NCBI GenBank assembly: GCA_963786295.1
Contig: CAWAYV010000003.1
Coordinates: 124,001-188,000, forward strand
Direction: 5' to 3'
From: JACCZX01 sp963786295
Lineage (GTDB): Bacteria; Pseudomonadota; Gammaproteobacteria; Burkholderiales; Burkholderiaceae_F
DNA: 64,000 nucleotides
Shown: positions 17,107 to 26,356 of the stretch, in pieces
Layout: the number at the start of each line of letters is the position of its first letter
Numbering within the stretch: the first letter of the stretch is position 1
Made by a program: the position numbers and the translations under genes
The notes under the pieces: model-generated
Seen by the model: only the letters and a program-made list of their open reading frames with translations
What the model was told of the DNA's origin: nothing
Databases searched by the model: none

Positions 17107-18087
17107 ATGTCGATGTCCGACCGCGATGGATTGATTTGGTACGACGGAGAGTTGGTGGACTGGCGTGACGCGACCACGCATGTGCTGACGCATTCGTTGC
17201 ACTACGGACTCGCGGTGTTCGAGGGTGTGCGCGCCTACAGTACGGCGGCTGGTCCCGCGATCTTCCGCTTAAAGGAGCACACCGAGCGGCTGTTCAACTC
17301 CGCCAAGATTTTCATGATGCAGATTCCATTTTCGCCCGAACAGATTTCCGAGGCACAGCGCGAAGTAGTGCGCGTCAATAAGCTCGACTCCTGTTATCTG
17401 CGGCCGCTGGTTTTCTACGGGTCGGAAAAAATGGGAGTCAGCCCGAAGGGCAACAAAGTGCACGTGGCCATCGCAGCATGGCCCTGGGGCGCGTACCTCG
17501 GCGAAGAAGGGCTGGAAAAGGGAATTCGAGTCAAGACATCTTCGTTTCAGCGGCACCATATCAATGTATCGATGGTTCGCAGCAAGACGGCGGGCCATTA
17601 TGTCAATTCGATTCTGGCCAACATGGAAGCGATCAACGACGGCTACGACGAGGCGCTTCTACTCGATACGCAGGGGTTTGTGGCGGAAGGTGCCGGCGAA
17701 AATCTCTTCATCGTCAAGGATGGCCAGGTGTATGAACCCGAGATGGTGTCGGGGCTCACCGGCATCACGCGTGCGACCGTGCTCGACCTCGCTCGCGACC
17801 TGGGCTACCCCGTCACGATGAAGCCGATGACGCGTGACGATGTCTATCTGGCTGACGAAGCATTCTTCACCGGTACCGCAGCCGAGATCACGCCGATTCG
17901 TGAGCTCGACGGCCGCATGCTAGGCGCCGGCCAGCGTGGACCGATCACCGAAAAAATCCAGAGCCTGTTTTTCGACGTGGTCAACGGCCGCGCATCCAAG
18001 TACAAGCAGTGGCTCACACCCGTTCAGGAAGGCAGTGCGAATGAGCGCGACTCAAGAAGATCCGATCGTCGAGTTGCAGTCCAGTGA
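17107..18087 (+). CDS. ilvE: Branched-chain amino acid aminotransferase
   Basis: A PLP-dependent fold-type IV enzyme that interconverts Leu/Ile/Val and their 2-oxo acids. Seen in the sequence: LIWYDGELVDWRDATTHVLTHSLHYGLAVFEGVRAY, the lysine in MVRSKTAGHYVNS that should bind PLP, and EGAGENLFIVKDG. GGGAGA lies six bases before ATG 17107. At 326 residues it is about 20 longer than usual: after the normal end near KYKQWLTPV the frame continues through a basic tail that overlaps the next gene by 47 bases. The tail may be an artefact of a lost stop. Confidence 0.95.
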   Translation: MSMSDRDGLIWYDGELVDWRDATTHVLTHSLHYGLAVFEGVRAYSTAAGPAIFRLKEHTERLFNSAKIFMMQIPFSPEQISEAQREVVRVNKLDSCYLRPLVFYGSEKMGVSPKGNKVHVAIAAWPWGAYLGEEGLEKGIRVKTSSFQRHHINVSMVRSKTAGHYVNSILANMEAINDGYDEALLLDTQGFVAEGAGENLFIVKDGQVYEPEMVSGLTGITRATVLDLARDLGYPVTMKPMTRDDVYLADEAFFTGTAAEITPIRELDGRMLGAGQRGPITEKIQSLFFDVVNGRASKYKQWLTPVQEGSANERDSRRSDRRVAVQ

Positions 18088-18238
18088 TCTGCCGGCGTTT
18101 TGCCCTAATCCGGCGATGCCGGTATGGAATCATCATCCGCGGGTATTTCTCGACGTGACTAAGACCGGTCAGGCAATGTGCCCTTATTGCGGCACCGTAT
18201 ATATGTTGAAGCCCGGAGAGATCGTGAAGGGTCACTGA
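18041..18238 (+). CDS. Zinc-finger (zf-CHCC) domain protein
   Basis: This 65-residue protein contains PAFCPNPAMPVWNHHPRVFL, DVTKTGQAMCPYCGTVYML and KPGE. The Cys, the His and the CPYC pair form the CHCC zinc site of the NDUFS6/YbaA-like small zinc-finger family. It nearly always follows ilvE in betaproteobacteria, where it is annotated only as a zinc-finger domain protein. Its function is unknown; mitochondrial homologues belong to respiratory complex I. It starts inside the unusual 3' tail of ilvE in another frame. Confidence 0.85.
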   Translation: MSATQEDPIVELQSSDLPAFCPNPAMPVWNHHPRVFLDVTKTGQAMCPYCGTVYMLKPGEIVKGH

Positions 18239-18243
18239 GCTCG

Positions 18244-18693
18244 ATGCGAGTTGCGAAGCCCATTTTGTTGTCGTCGCCCGAAGAGTGCGAGCAAGCGTTT
18301 TACGAAGCGCTTGAGGCGGGAGATAGCGAAGCCATGATCGATCTGTGGCTCGAAGACGATGACGTCGTATGCATCCACCCGGGCGGCCCGCGTTTGACCG
18401 GTTTTGCGTCGGTGAAGTCATCATGGACTTCAATTCTCGCCAACGGGCCGCTGCACGCTCGCTGCACGCTCGCAAAATCGCTCGAGACACCCACTGTTGC
18501 TCTGCATAACGTGATCGAAGAAGTCGTTGTCGGTTCGGGTGCGAAGCAGGAAGTGGTGCGCGTGCTCGCGACCAACGTGTACGTGAAAACGCCGGCGGGT
18601 TGGAAGATGGTTCTGCATCACGCATCCTCGGCCCCCGGAGGTGCAGTAGCCGGCGCAAGCGAAGCCAGAGAGTCGCATGGAGTGCTGCACTGA
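18244..18693 (+). CDS. SnoaL-like (NTF2-fold, DUF4440 type) protein
   Basis: This 149-residue cytoplasmic protein starts 5 bases after the zinc-finger gene. It shows EQAFYEALEAGDSEAMIDLWLEDDDVVCIHPGGPRLTGFASVKSSW, a typical opening of NTF2-like domains with a DDDVVCIHPGG strand, and a C-terminal NVYVKTPAGWKMVLHHAS. Such proteins bind or isomerise small molecules; no ligand can be assigned. Its position in an ilvE/zinc-finger operon is conserved in related genomes, as far as I recall. Confidence 0.8.
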   Translation: MRVAKPILLSSPEECEQAFYEALEAGDSEAMIDLWLEDDDVVCIHPGGPRLTGFASVKSSWTSILANGPLHARCTLAKSLETPTVALHNVIEEVVVGSGAKQEVVRVLATNVYVKTPAGWKMVLHHASSAPGGAVAGASEARESHGVLH

Positions 18694-18737
18694 TTCGGAA
18701 TATCGCCGATCGAGTATCGAAAGCGTGACCACGTTGC

Positions 18738-19736
18738 GTGCCGCTAATCGCTAGCTCTTACGTAGCGCCGCCTTGGTTGCCTGGCGCGCACTTGCAAACC
18801 ATCGTGCCGGCCCGATTCATGCGGCTGCCCGCTGTGCTGTACCGGCGCGAACGTTGGGACACGCACGATGGCGACTTTATCGACGTCGACTTTGCGCTGC
18901 CCGAGCCGGTGGCGAGCGGCGCACCGGTGCTTGTCATGTTTCATGGTCTGGAGGGCGATTCGCAGAGCCACTATGCGCGCTCGACGATGCGCTGGTTCGC
19001 CGATCGCGGTTGGCGCGGCTTGGTCATTCATTTTCGCGGCTGCTCCGGCGAAGCCAATCGGCTGCCGCGCGCCTATCACTCCGGAGACTCGGACGAAGGC
19101 GACTGGATGCTGCGCGCAGTGCACTTGCGCTGGCCGGACGCGCCACTTTATGCGGTCGGAATTTCGCTCGGCGGCAATATGCTGGCTAAGTGGGCCGGCG
19201 AGCGAGAACACGATGCCTCTTTCGTCACCGCGGCGGCCTCGATTGGATCGCCGCTGGATTTGGCGGCAGGCGGCGCCGCACTCGGCCGCGGTTTCAACAT
19301 GATCTATACGCGCATGTTCCTCACTACGCTGAAGAGCAAGGCGCTGGTAAAGCTGCAACAGTTTCCCGACATCGCGCGCGATGGCGAGTACACACGACGG
19401 CTGCGCGCCAGCCGCAACCTGTACGAGTTCGATAATGAATACACGGCGCCAATGCACGGCTTCCGCAATACTGAAGACTACTGGGACAGAGCGTCCGGTA
19501 AGCCGTGGCTGCAAGCGATTCGCATTCCGTACCTGCTGCTCAATGCACGCAATGATCCGTTCGTCCCTGTGGCCAGCCTACCGCAGCTGCAAGACGTGTC
19601 TGAGGCGGTAGAGCTCGAGCAGCCCGAGCAGGGCGGTCACATAGGGTTCGCCCGTGGCCCGTGGCCGGGGCGCATCGACTTCATTGCGGAGCGCTTGCAC
19701 CGTTTTTTTTCACAACGTGAACCCTCACTGCCGTAG
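18738..19736 (+). CDS. YheT-family alpha/beta hydrolase
   Basis: This 332-residue protein starts at GTG 18738. It contains PPWLPGAHLQTIVPARF at the N-terminus, VLVMFHGLEGDSQSHYAR (oxyanion-hole region), and the nucleophile elbow GISLGGNMLAKW; NARNDPFVP carries the acid and GGHIGF the catalytic histidine. This is the UPF0017/YheT family of hydrolases with poorly known substrates (esters or lactones). GTG is preferred because the family begins close to the PPWLPG motif. Confidence 0.9.
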   Translation: MPLIASSYVAPPWLPGAHLQTIVPARFMRLPAVLYRRERWDTHDGDFIDVDFALPEPVASGAPVLVMFHGLEGDSQSHYARSTMRWFADRGWRGLVIHFRGCSGEANRLPRAYHSGDSDEGDWMLRAVHLRWPDAPLYAVGISLGGNMLAKWAGEREHDASFVTAAASIGSPLDLAAGGAALGRGFNMIYTRMFLTTLKSKALVKLQQFPDIARDGEYTRRLRASRNLYEFDNEYTAPMHGFRNTEDYWDRASGKPWLQAIRIPYLLLNARNDPFVPVASLPQLQDVSEAVELEQPEQGGHIGFARGPWPGRIDFIAERLHRFFSQREPSLP

Positions 19737-19786
19737 CCGAACAGGCACGTAAACCGCTACGCTAATGCCCTGCTCAAGGAGGTCGC

Positions 19787-20374
19787 ATGGATGACATTGT
19801 CAAGGCCGCAATTGCCAAGTGGCCCAATGTGCCGGCCGTATTTGGCTGGCTTTCGCTGAACGGACGCGGCAATTGGCGCATCAAAGATGACCCGATCGAA
19901 AACGAAGCGATCAACGAATTCATCGGTCGCAACTATATGAACGACGGCTGCGGCAACTGGTTCTTTCAGAATGGACCGCAGCGCGTGTACGTCTCTCTCG
20001 AAATTGCGCCGTGGATCTACCGGCTCGATGAATTCCAGCGGCTCGCCACCCATACCGGCGCCCATCCACGCGAGCTGCGGCAGGCCTTTGCCGACGAAAA
20101 CGGCCGACTCTATTTTGAAACCGAACTAGGGCCGGGCGTGCTCGATGATCGTGACACGCTGGCCTTCTTGGAGCGCATCGTCGATGAAGGTGGTCAGGTG
20201 TTGGATGACGGCGCGATGGCTGAGTGGAACGCCGGACAAATCAGCGCCGAGTTGAAAACAGAAGGGCTGCACGTCAATCACGACAATCACGTGCCGATCG
20301 AACGCATCAAGTCGGCGCGCGTACCGGAAGTACTTGGCTTTATGCGCAAGCCGCAGTCCTCGAAGAGAAGCTGA
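19787..20374 (+). CDS. Conserved protein of unknown function
   Basis: This 195-residue protein has an excellent ribosome site (AAGGAGG seven bases before ATG). It begins DDIVKAAIAKWPNVPAVFGWLSLNGRGNWRIKDDPI and continues with INEFIGRNYMNDGCGNWFFQNGPQRVYVSLE. No signal peptide or membrane helix is present. I recognise it as a family conserved in betaproteobacteria without a known function (possibly Pfam DUF2944, from memory). It lies between the yheT hydrolase gene and the convergent flavoprotein gene, four bases from the latter's stop. Confidence 0.75.
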   Translation: MDDIVKAAIAKWPNVPAVFGWLSLNGRGNWRIKDDPIENEAINEFIGRNYMNDGCGNWFFQNGPQRVYVSLEIAPWIYRLDEFQRLATHTGAHPRELRQAFADENGRLYFETELGPGVLDDRDTLAFLERIVDEGGQVLDDGAMAEWNAGQISAELKTEGLHVNHDNHVPIERIKSARVPEVLGFMRKPQSSKRS

Positions 20375-20378
20375 CGTT

Positions 20379-21479
20379 CTAATCAGGAACCGGCGACTCG
20401 ACGCCGAGGATCTTGTGCAGCTTCGGACTGGTCGTCGTGTACTGCAGGTGCACTTTCCGATCGGGAAACACGTAACGCGTCGCGCCGAAAGCCGCAAGGG
20501 CGGACTCGTGAAAGCCTGAGAGGATCAGCTTCTTCTTCCCTGGATAGCTGTTGATGTCTCCGACAGCAAAAATGCCGGGAACGTTAGTTTCGAACTTTTC
20601 AGTATCGACGCGGACCTGCCTGCGTTCAAGGTCAAGCCCCCATTCAGCGATAGGACCGAGCCTTGGTGATAGCCCGAAGAACACAAGCAGATGATCGAGC
20701 GGAACGCGCCGCGTCACGCCGTCCAGCGATGTCACGCGCACTTCGGTCATCCGCCCGCCGCCTTCCTGCGAACCGCTGTCTTCGAAGCCGCTGACCTGGC
20801 CGAGCAGCAGTTGCATCTGGTGCTGCTCACAATGCGCCTTCATCTTCGCCACCGAAGCGGGCGCCGCGCGAAAGCCATCGCGCCTATGAACCAGCACCAC
20901 GCTTTCGGCCTTGTCGGCGAAATTCAGCGCCCAGTCGAGCGCCGAGTCCCCGCCGCCCGCTATTACGAGTTGCTTGCCGACAAATTGCGCAGGGTCTTTG
21001 ACCCGGTAGTGAAGCTGCGTGCCGGCGAATCGATCGATGCCTTCGACCTTCAGTGTGCGCGGCTGAAATGAACCGACGCCACCGGCAACGATGACAACTT
21101 TCGTCAGAAAACTCGTTCCTTTGCTCGTCTCGACCCAGAAGCGTCCATCGTCCTGCTTCTGGACGGCCGAGACCTCCTGCCCAAGATGGAAGGTCGCACC
21201 AAACGGCTTGATCTGATTCAACAGCGCGTCCGTCAACTCCTTCCCGCTGCACACGGGGATCGCCGGGATGTCGTAGATCGGCTTGTCCGGATACAGCTCA
21301 GTGCACTGGCCGCCGACTTCCGGCAGCGAGTCCACCACGTGCGCCTTAATCTCAAGCAGACCGAGTTCAAACACCTGGAACAATCCGACCGGACCAGCGC
21401 CGACGATCACCGCATCAGTCTCGATGGGCTGCGCAGCCGACGCAGTCGCTGCAATCAGTGATTCGTTCTCGGATTTCAT
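20379..21479 (-). CDS. Thioredoxin-reductase-like ferredoxin/flavodoxin-NAD(P)+ reductase
   Basis: This 366-residue flavoprotein has an FAD-binding DAVIVGAGPVGLFQVFELGLL followed by VVDSLPEVGGQCTELYPDKPIYDIPA. A second Rossmann motif is LVIAGGGDSALDWALNF and the C-terminal FAD site is VPGIFAVGDINSYPGKKKLILSGFHE. There is no CxxC redox pair in the NAD(P) domain. That rules out a true thioredoxin reductase and fits the TrxR-like type 2 ferredoxin-NADP reductases. The likely role is electron supply to ferredoxin or flavodoxin. The gene is monocistronic in this context. Confidence 0.85.
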   Translation of the reverse strand: MKSENESLIAATASAAQPIETDAVIVGAGPVGLFQVFELGLLEIKAHVVDSLPEVGGQCTELYPDKPIYDIPAIPVCSGKELTDALLNQIKPFGATFHLGQEVSAVQKQDDGRFWVETSKGTSFLTKVVIVAGGVGSFQPRTLKVEGIDRFAGTQLHYRVKDPAQFVGKQLVIAGGGDSALDWALNFADKAESVVLVHRRDGFRAAPASVAKMKAHCEQHQMQLLLGQVSGFEDSGSQEGGGRMTEVRVTSLDGVTRRVPLDHLLVFFGLSPRLGPIAEWGLDLERRQVRVDTEKFETNVPGIFAVGDINSYPGKKKLILSGFHESALAAFGATRYVFPDRKVHLQYTTTSPKLHKILGVESPVPD

Positions 21480-21546
21480 TGCTTAAGGTGGGTCGAGACA
21501 AAAACGCAACCCGAATCGCGCAAACCGCGATTGTACGGACGCAGGT

Positions 21547-23073
21547 CTAGCGGCGCGAACGCTCCTCAGGCTCGCGCCGCGAAGCTTCCCTGATGCCCTC
21601 TCGATCGCGTTTGACTTCGGCCTGCAGATCACGCATCCGCGCGTCGATCTCGGACATCGTGTAAAAGTCGCCGTCGTTGGCGCGGCGTGCGAGCTCGAGC
21701 TGATTGACGGCGGCTTGCGGAGCGCCGAGCAGCGCATACATCTCGCCGATCGACTGGTGTTGCAGCGAGCGGCGATTCAACGCCGCATACGAACGACCGA
21801 GTAAAGCATGGTAGGCAGGCTGCGTTCGCGCAATCGCTTCTTGTTTGCGCAAAAATGCGATGGCTGCTTCGTGCTGATTGGTCTGATTCAAGACGTCCAG
21901 ATAGTGGCTGGCCGCTAGCGACGATAACGGGTAACGGATGGCGTTATCACTCGCCAGCTTGACCGCCGCGGCGAGCTCTTCGTCGCTGCGCGCGGCAGCC
22001 AGACGGGCTTCGGCAACGAGTTTGTCAAGCACGGGAGATGGCGCCGAATTAAGGCGGCGTGCGGCCTGCGCCGCCTGCACGGCGAGCTCAGGCTGATTCA
22101 ACTTCAGCGCCGCCACCGCAATGCCATACCGCGCCGCGATTTCCGACGGCGTTGTTTGGTTCTTCAGCTGCCCGTTGAAATATTCGAGAGCGTCACGCCA
22201 GCCTTGCGTGGTCGTCTCCTGTAGCACACGCACCCGGGCGCGGATCAATTGGAAGTCCAAACTGTCTGGGCGCTGCTTCACGCGCAAATCGCGCGTGCGA
22301 TTTTGCATGTCCGAAATGCGCTCGACCGTCATCGGGTGGGTGCGCAGATACGCAGGCGCCGCGCTTTCGTAAATGCGGGTGCCGGACTGCAACCGGCCGA
22401 AAAACGCTTCCATGCCGCGGCCGTCGAATCCGGCATCGGTCAGCGTCTGAAACCCGACTCGATCCGCCTCGCGCTCGGCCTCACGCGAAAAATTCAACTG
22501 CTGCTGGATCAGTGCAGCCTGCGTGCCGACGATCGCCGCTTGCGCCAGGTCCCCGCTGGACGAGCCTCCAGAGCGCGCTGCGAGCAGCGCCAGTAACAGC
22601 GCGCCCAGCGCGAGCACTGAGGAGTCGCGCTGCCTGGCCAACATACGCGCAATGTGCCGCTGCGTGACGTGGCCGATCTCGTGCGCCATCACACCGGCCA
22701 GCTCCGCCTCGCTTTGCGCCGCGAGTACCAACCCCGTGTGTACGCCGATAAATCCGCCGGGCAATGCAAAAGCATTCATCATCGGATCGCGTATTGCGAA
22801 GAACACGAAGTCGAGCGAGCGCGACGAGCTGACGGCAACCAGCTGATAGCCGAGGTGGTTCAAATACTCGGATGTCTCGGTGTCCGACAGATAATGAGGA
22901 TCGCGCCTGACTTCGAACATGATTTGCTCGCCGAGTTTTCTCTCGGTCGCCGGTGCCAAGTCCTCGCTGCTGGCATCGCCCAGCGATGGCAGATCGATCG
23001 ACTGCGCGAGCGCCGGTGGGGCGTTCAGCACACAGCTGACCAGGACGATGACGAAGAGTCTGAACAGGCGCAC
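21547..23073 (-). CDS. bepA: Periplasmic M48 metalloprotease/chaperone BepA (YfgC family)
   Basis: This 508-residue protein has a signal peptide (MRLFRLFVIVLVSCVL, cleavage after ALA). The M48 domain has the zinc motif in GVMAHEIGHVTQRHIARML and the third ligand in REAEREADRVGFQTL. The C-terminal half carries TPR-like repeats (FNGQLKNQTTPSEIAARYGIA onward), as in BepA. This family assists outer-membrane protein and LptD assembly and degrades misfolded precursors. It is divergent from moaC across about 100 bases. Confidence 0.9.
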   Translation of the reverse strand: MRLFRLFVIVLVSCVLNAPPALAQSIDLPSLGDASSEDLAPATERKLGEQIMFEVRRDPHYLSDTETSEYLNHLGYQLVAVSSSRSLDFVFFAIRDPMMNAFALPGGFIGVHTGLVLAAQSEAELAGVMAHEIGHVTQRHIARMLARQRDSSVLALGALLLALLAARSGGSSSGDLAQAAIVGTQAALIQQQLNFSREAEREADRVGFQTLTDAGFDGRGMEAFFGRLQSGTRIYESAAPAYLRTHPMTVERISDMQNRTRDLRVKQRPDSLDFQLIRARVRVLQETTTQGWRDALEYFNGQLKNQTTPSEIAARYGIAVAALKLNQPELAVQAAQAARRLNSAPSPVLDKLVAEARLAAARSDEELAAAVKLASDNAIRYPLSSLAASHYLDVLNQTNQHEAAIAFLRKQEAIARTQPAYHALLGRSYAALNRRSLQHQSIGEMYALLGAPQAAVNQLELARRANDGDFYTMSEIDARMRDLQAEVKRDREGIREASRREPEERSRR

Positions 23074-23173
23074 GTCAGGGGCGCATCCGCGGGTACGAGT
23101 CCGTTTGTATGATAGCTAGTTGTGCGTTTTGTTCCACCACAGATTGCATGCCAGTTGTCGATAAATTAGGCCG

Positions 23174-23653
23174 ATGAATTCGCTCACTCACTTTGACGCC
23201 GCGGGCCGGGCGCAGATGGTCGATGTCGGCGACAAGGCGGTCACGCATCGCGTCGCGGTCGCGACTGGGCGCATCTCGATGCTGCCGGCTACGTTGCAGC
23301 TGATCAGCTCCGGTAGCGCCAAAAAGGGCGACGTCCTCGGCGTGGCGCGTATCGCGGCGATTCAAGCGGCGAAGCGCACGCCGGAACTGATACCGCTGGC
23401 GCATCCGCTGGCGATCACGAAGATCACGATCGACTTCGACGTTCAGCCTGCGTCGAACTCGATTGAGTGTCGTGCGCAAGTCGAGACGCACGGTCAGACC
23501 GGCGTCGAAATGGAAGCGCTGACCGCGGTGCAGATCGGTCTGCTGACGATTTACGACATGTGCAAGGCGGCCGATCGTGGCATGGTGATCGGCGACGTCA
23601 GGTTGCTCGAAAAGCACGGCGGCAAGTCTGGCAGCTACGTTGCCGGCACTTGA
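23174..23653 (+). CDS. moaC: Cyclic pyranopterin monophosphate synthase MoaC
   Basis: This 159-residue protein contains MVDVGDKAVTHRVAVATG at the N-terminus, AKKGDVLGVARIAAIQAAKRT, the catalytic-site segment ELIPLAHPLAITKI, and ETHGQTGVEMEALTAVQIGLLTIYDMCKAAD. MoaC acts with MoaA in the first step of molybdenum-cofactor synthesis. The same window also carries modABC molybdate uptake and a molybdenum hydroxylase, consistent with active molybdenum metabolism. The next gene starts 17 bases downstream. Confidence 0.97.
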   Translation: MNSLTHFDAAGRAQMVDVGDKAVTHRVAVATGRISMLPATLQLISSGSAKKGDVLGVARIAAIQAAKRTPELIPLAHPLAITKITIDFDVQPASNSIECRAQVETHGQTGVEMEALTAVQIGLLTIYDMCKAADRGMVIGDVRLLEKHGGKSGSYVAGT

Positions 23654-23670
23654 GGGAACAGGCCTGGCCC

Positions 23671-24609
23671 GTGCGGTTTTACTCAGCCGAAGAGGTCCAT
23701 GCCGCGCTGAGCCTGCCGGCGCTTGCAGACGAGATTGCGGAAGCACTCAGATCCGGGGCGATCGCACCACTGCGCCATGCGCACGCACTCTCCGTGACCG
23801 ATTCGTTGCTGTTGATGCCGGCGTGGAGCGCCGGTGAGACAGGCGCGATTGGGGTCAAGCTGGTCACCGTGTTGCCGCGCAATCGCGCGCGAGGCGTGTC
23901 GACGGTCAACGCGCTTTACGTGTTGTTCGATCGTGATACCGGCGAGCCACGTGCCGTCATCGACGGCGAAGCGCTGACATTGCGTCGCACTGCCGCGGCA
24001 TCGCTGCTTGCAGCGCGCTATCTGGCTCGCCACGACGCGCACAATGTCTTGATCGTCGGCACCGGGCGGCTCGCGCGATTCATGGCGCATGCGCACTGCA
24101 CGGGCCGCTGCGTCGAGCGGCTATTCATCTGGGGTCGCAACGCGCAGCATGCACAATCGCTCGCGTCCACATTGCGCGAAGAAGGTCTGCCGGCCGAGGC
24201 TGCAGCCGATCTCGAACATGCGGTGGGCGACTCGCACATCGTCAGTTGCGCAACCACGGCGACCGCGCCGGTCGTGCAGGGTGCCTGGTTAGCGCCCGGC
24301 ACGCACGTCGATCTGGTCGGCGCCTTCAAACGCAACATGCGCGAAGTCGACGACGCTGCGGTGGCGCGCTCGCGCATATACGTTGATACCTATGCTGGCG
24401 CGCTGGCGGAGGCGGCGGACATCATTGAGCCCATCGAGCGCGGCTTCATTGCGCGCCATGACGTGCGCGGCGAACTGGCGGAGCTCGTGACCGGTGCTGT
24501 GCCGGGCCGAAGCGACGCCGGCGAGATCACACTTTTCAAATCAGTCGGCACTGCGATCGAGGATTTGGCAGCGGCGCGGTTACTGGTTAGGCCGCAGTTA
24601 GCCGGCTAA
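23671..24609 (+). CDS. Ornithine cyclodeaminase/mu-crystallin family dehydrogenase
   Basis: This 312-residue protein starts at GTG 23671. It has an N-terminal substrate domain (FYSAEEVHAALSLPALADEI, GVKLVTVLPRNRARGVSTVNA, EALTLRRTAAASLLAARYLA) and an NAD-binding Rossmann motif LIVGTGRLARFMAHAH with a GR rather than GAG turn. Family members are ornithine cyclodeaminases, ketimine reductases and alanine or lysine dehydrogenases. The substrate is not evident. Its stop overlaps the convergent recN stop by 12 bases. Confidence 0.88.
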   Translation: MRFYSAEEVHAALSLPALADEIAEALRSGAIAPLRHAHALSVTDSLLLMPAWSAGETGAIGVKLVTVLPRNRARGVSTVNALYVLFDRDTGEPRAVIDGEALTLRRTAAASLLAARYLARHDAHNVLIVGTGRLARFMAHAHCTGRCVERLFIWGRNAQHAQSLASTLREEGLPAEAAADLEHAVGDSHIVSCATTATAPVVQGAWLAPGTHVDLVGAFKRNMREVDDAAVARSRIYVDTYAGALAEAADIIEPIERGFIARHDVRGELAELVTGAVPGRSDAGEITLFKSVGTAIEDLAAARLLVRPQLAG

Positions 24610-26247
24610 CAACTCACGCGCATGTTTGCGCGTCGTATCGGTGATCTCCTGCCCGCCGAGCATGCGCGCGACTTCTTCGATGCGCGTCTTGCGATCGAGC
24701 TGAACCATGCGCGACACTGGCCGACCGTCGGCGCTGTCTTCCTTCGTGACGCGGTAGTGCTGATCGCCGTGCGCTGCGACCTGTGGCAGGTGGGTGACTG
24801 CGAGCACCTGGCGGCTCTGGCCAAGTTGCTTTAGCAGGCGGCCGACGGTGTCGGCGACCGCGCCCCCGATGCCGGCGTCGACTTCATCGAAGATCAGCGT
24901 AGCGACCGGCGTTGCAGTCGCTGCGATCACCGAGATCGCCAAACTAATACGCGCGAGCTCGCCGCCGGATGCAACACGAGCGAGCGGCTTCGAGCTGACG
25001 CCGGCGTGGCCTGCGACCAGGAACTCGACCTTATCGATTCCCTGCGCGGTCGGCTCGACAGCACTTAGCTGCGCGTCGAAGCGGCCGCCCTGCATGCTGA
25101 GATCCTGCATCGCGCGCGTGACTTCGGTGCTCATCTGCTTCGCGGCCTTGGCGCGCCTTTTCGACAACTCCTGCGCCGCCTTGTCGTAGGCGTCACGCGC
25201 GAGCGCTTCGCGTGCGCGCAGAGACTCAAGATCGCCCGCAGCAGAGAGCGCCTGCAGCTTGTTCTTCGCGCTTTGCCAAATTTCCGTCAGCGCTTCTGGC
25301 GCGGCTTTGAACTTACGTGCTGCCGCGTGCAGCGCAGACAGTCGTGCGTCGACGTCCGCGAGGCGCGAGGCATCGAGATCGGTCTTGTCCAGGTACCGTG
25401 TCAGTGCAGACACTGCTTCGTCGAGTTGAATCTGTGCGGCATCGAGCAACTCCGCGATCGGCGCGATGCGCTCGTCGTACGGCGCGAGTTGAGTCAAGCG
25501 CGCATACACGGTGGCGACTTGCGACAGGGCGGACGTGTCGGCGTCGCTCAACATGTCGATTGCAGCGCGCGCACCCTCCAGCAATCCCGCAGCGTGTGAC
25601 AGGCGTTTATGCTCGACCGATACCTCCTCCCATTCACGGGGCTGCGGCGCCAGTACGTCGAGCTCGTCGACGATCCAGCGCAGCCGTTCCTGCTCGGCCA
25701 GCGCGCTGGCTGCCATCGTTTCAGCTTCTTCGCGTGCGCGTTGCGCGCTTTTCCACGCGGCAAACGCTTCTGCAACCGCACGTCGGGGCATCGCTAGCAC
25801 ACCGTGTTCGTCGAGCAGCTGCAACTGCGACGCGGGCCGCAGCAGCGATTGGTGCGCGTGCTGTCCGTGCACGTCGATCAGGCTCTCGCCTAGCTCGCGC
25901 AGCTGCGCCAGAGTGACCGCAGAGCCGTTGATGAACGACTTACTGCGCCCGGAAGCGTCGATTACGCGGCGCGCGAGCAGCACGCCATCGTCGCTCGCGA
26001 GCGCGTTCTGCATCAGCCAGTGCTGGATATGCTCGCCGGGACGAAACTCCGCGGAGATCTCTGCGCGCTGCGCGCCCTCGCGCACGACGTCCGCATCGCC
26101 GCGCTCCCCAAGCGCCAGCAGCAACGCGTCGATCAGGATCGATTTTCCCGCGCCGGTTTCGCCGCTAAGCACGGTAAAACCGGGCGCGAAATCCAGATCA
26201 AGCGACTCGACGATCACAAAATTGCGGATCGACAGCGAAAGAAGCAT
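24598..26247 (-). CDS. recN: DNA repair protein RecN
   Basis: This 549-residue SMC-like ATPase has the family N-terminus MLLSLSIRNFVIVESLDLDF, a Walker A site in SGETGAGKSILIDALLLALGERG, long coiled-coil arms, and the C-terminal signature LARVASGGELARISLAISVI with Walker B in LIFDEVDAGIGG. RecN acts in double-strand break repair. I chose ATG 26247 because the family begins there; the frame is open farther upstream without similarity. It lies downstream of nadK across a 152-base spacer full of hairpins. Confidence 0.97.
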   Translation of the reverse strand: MLLSLSIRNFVIVESLDLDFAPGFTVLSGETGAGKSILIDALLLALGERGDADVVREGAQRAEISAEFRPGEHIQHWLMQNALASDDGVLLARRVIDASGRSKSFINGSAVTLAQLRELGESLIDVHGQHAHQSLLRPASQLQLLDEHGVLAMPRRAVAEAFAAWKSAQRAREEAETMAASALAEQERLRWIVDELDVLAPQPREWEEVSVEHKRLSHAAGLLEGARAAIDMLSDADTSALSQVATVYARLTQLAPYDERIAPIAELLDAAQIQLDEAVSALTRYLDKTDLDASRLADVDARLSALHAAARKFKAAPEALTEIWQSAKNKLQALSAAGDLESLRAREALARDAYDKAAQELSKRRAKAAKQMSTEVTRAMQDLSMQGGRFDAQLSAVEPTAQGIDKVEFLVAGHAGVSSKPLARVASGGELARISLAISVIAATATPVATLIFDEVDAGIGGAVADTVGRLLKQLGQSRQVLAVTHLPQVAAHGDQHYRVTKEDSADGRPVSRMVQLDRKTRIEEVARMLGGQEITDTTRKHARELLAG

Positions 26248-26287
26248 GAGCAACGGACACTTATTTCGGCTGGGGGAGCACGAGGGG

Positions 26288-26356
26288 GCCGAGCGCTTCG
26301 CGCTTGGCGTTGGCAAGCATGGCTTCCCCGGCTGCGCCGGGGGCCCTGCAGCCCCC
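26288..26356. other. Hairpin cluster between nadK and recN
   Basis: Three inverted repeats are visible: GCCGAGCGC/GCGCTTGGC with a 3-base loop (26288-26308), CCCCGGC/GCCGGGG (26326-26342) and GGGGGC/GCCCCC (26339-26356). The last two share bases 26339-26342 and so cannot form together. No T-run follows in either direction, so this is not a standard terminator. Confidence 0.5.

Noticed and set aside
20379..21479. Calling the flavoprotein a thioredoxin reductase
   Set aside because: It lacks the CxxC active-site pair; the ferredoxin-NADP reductase-like branch fits better.
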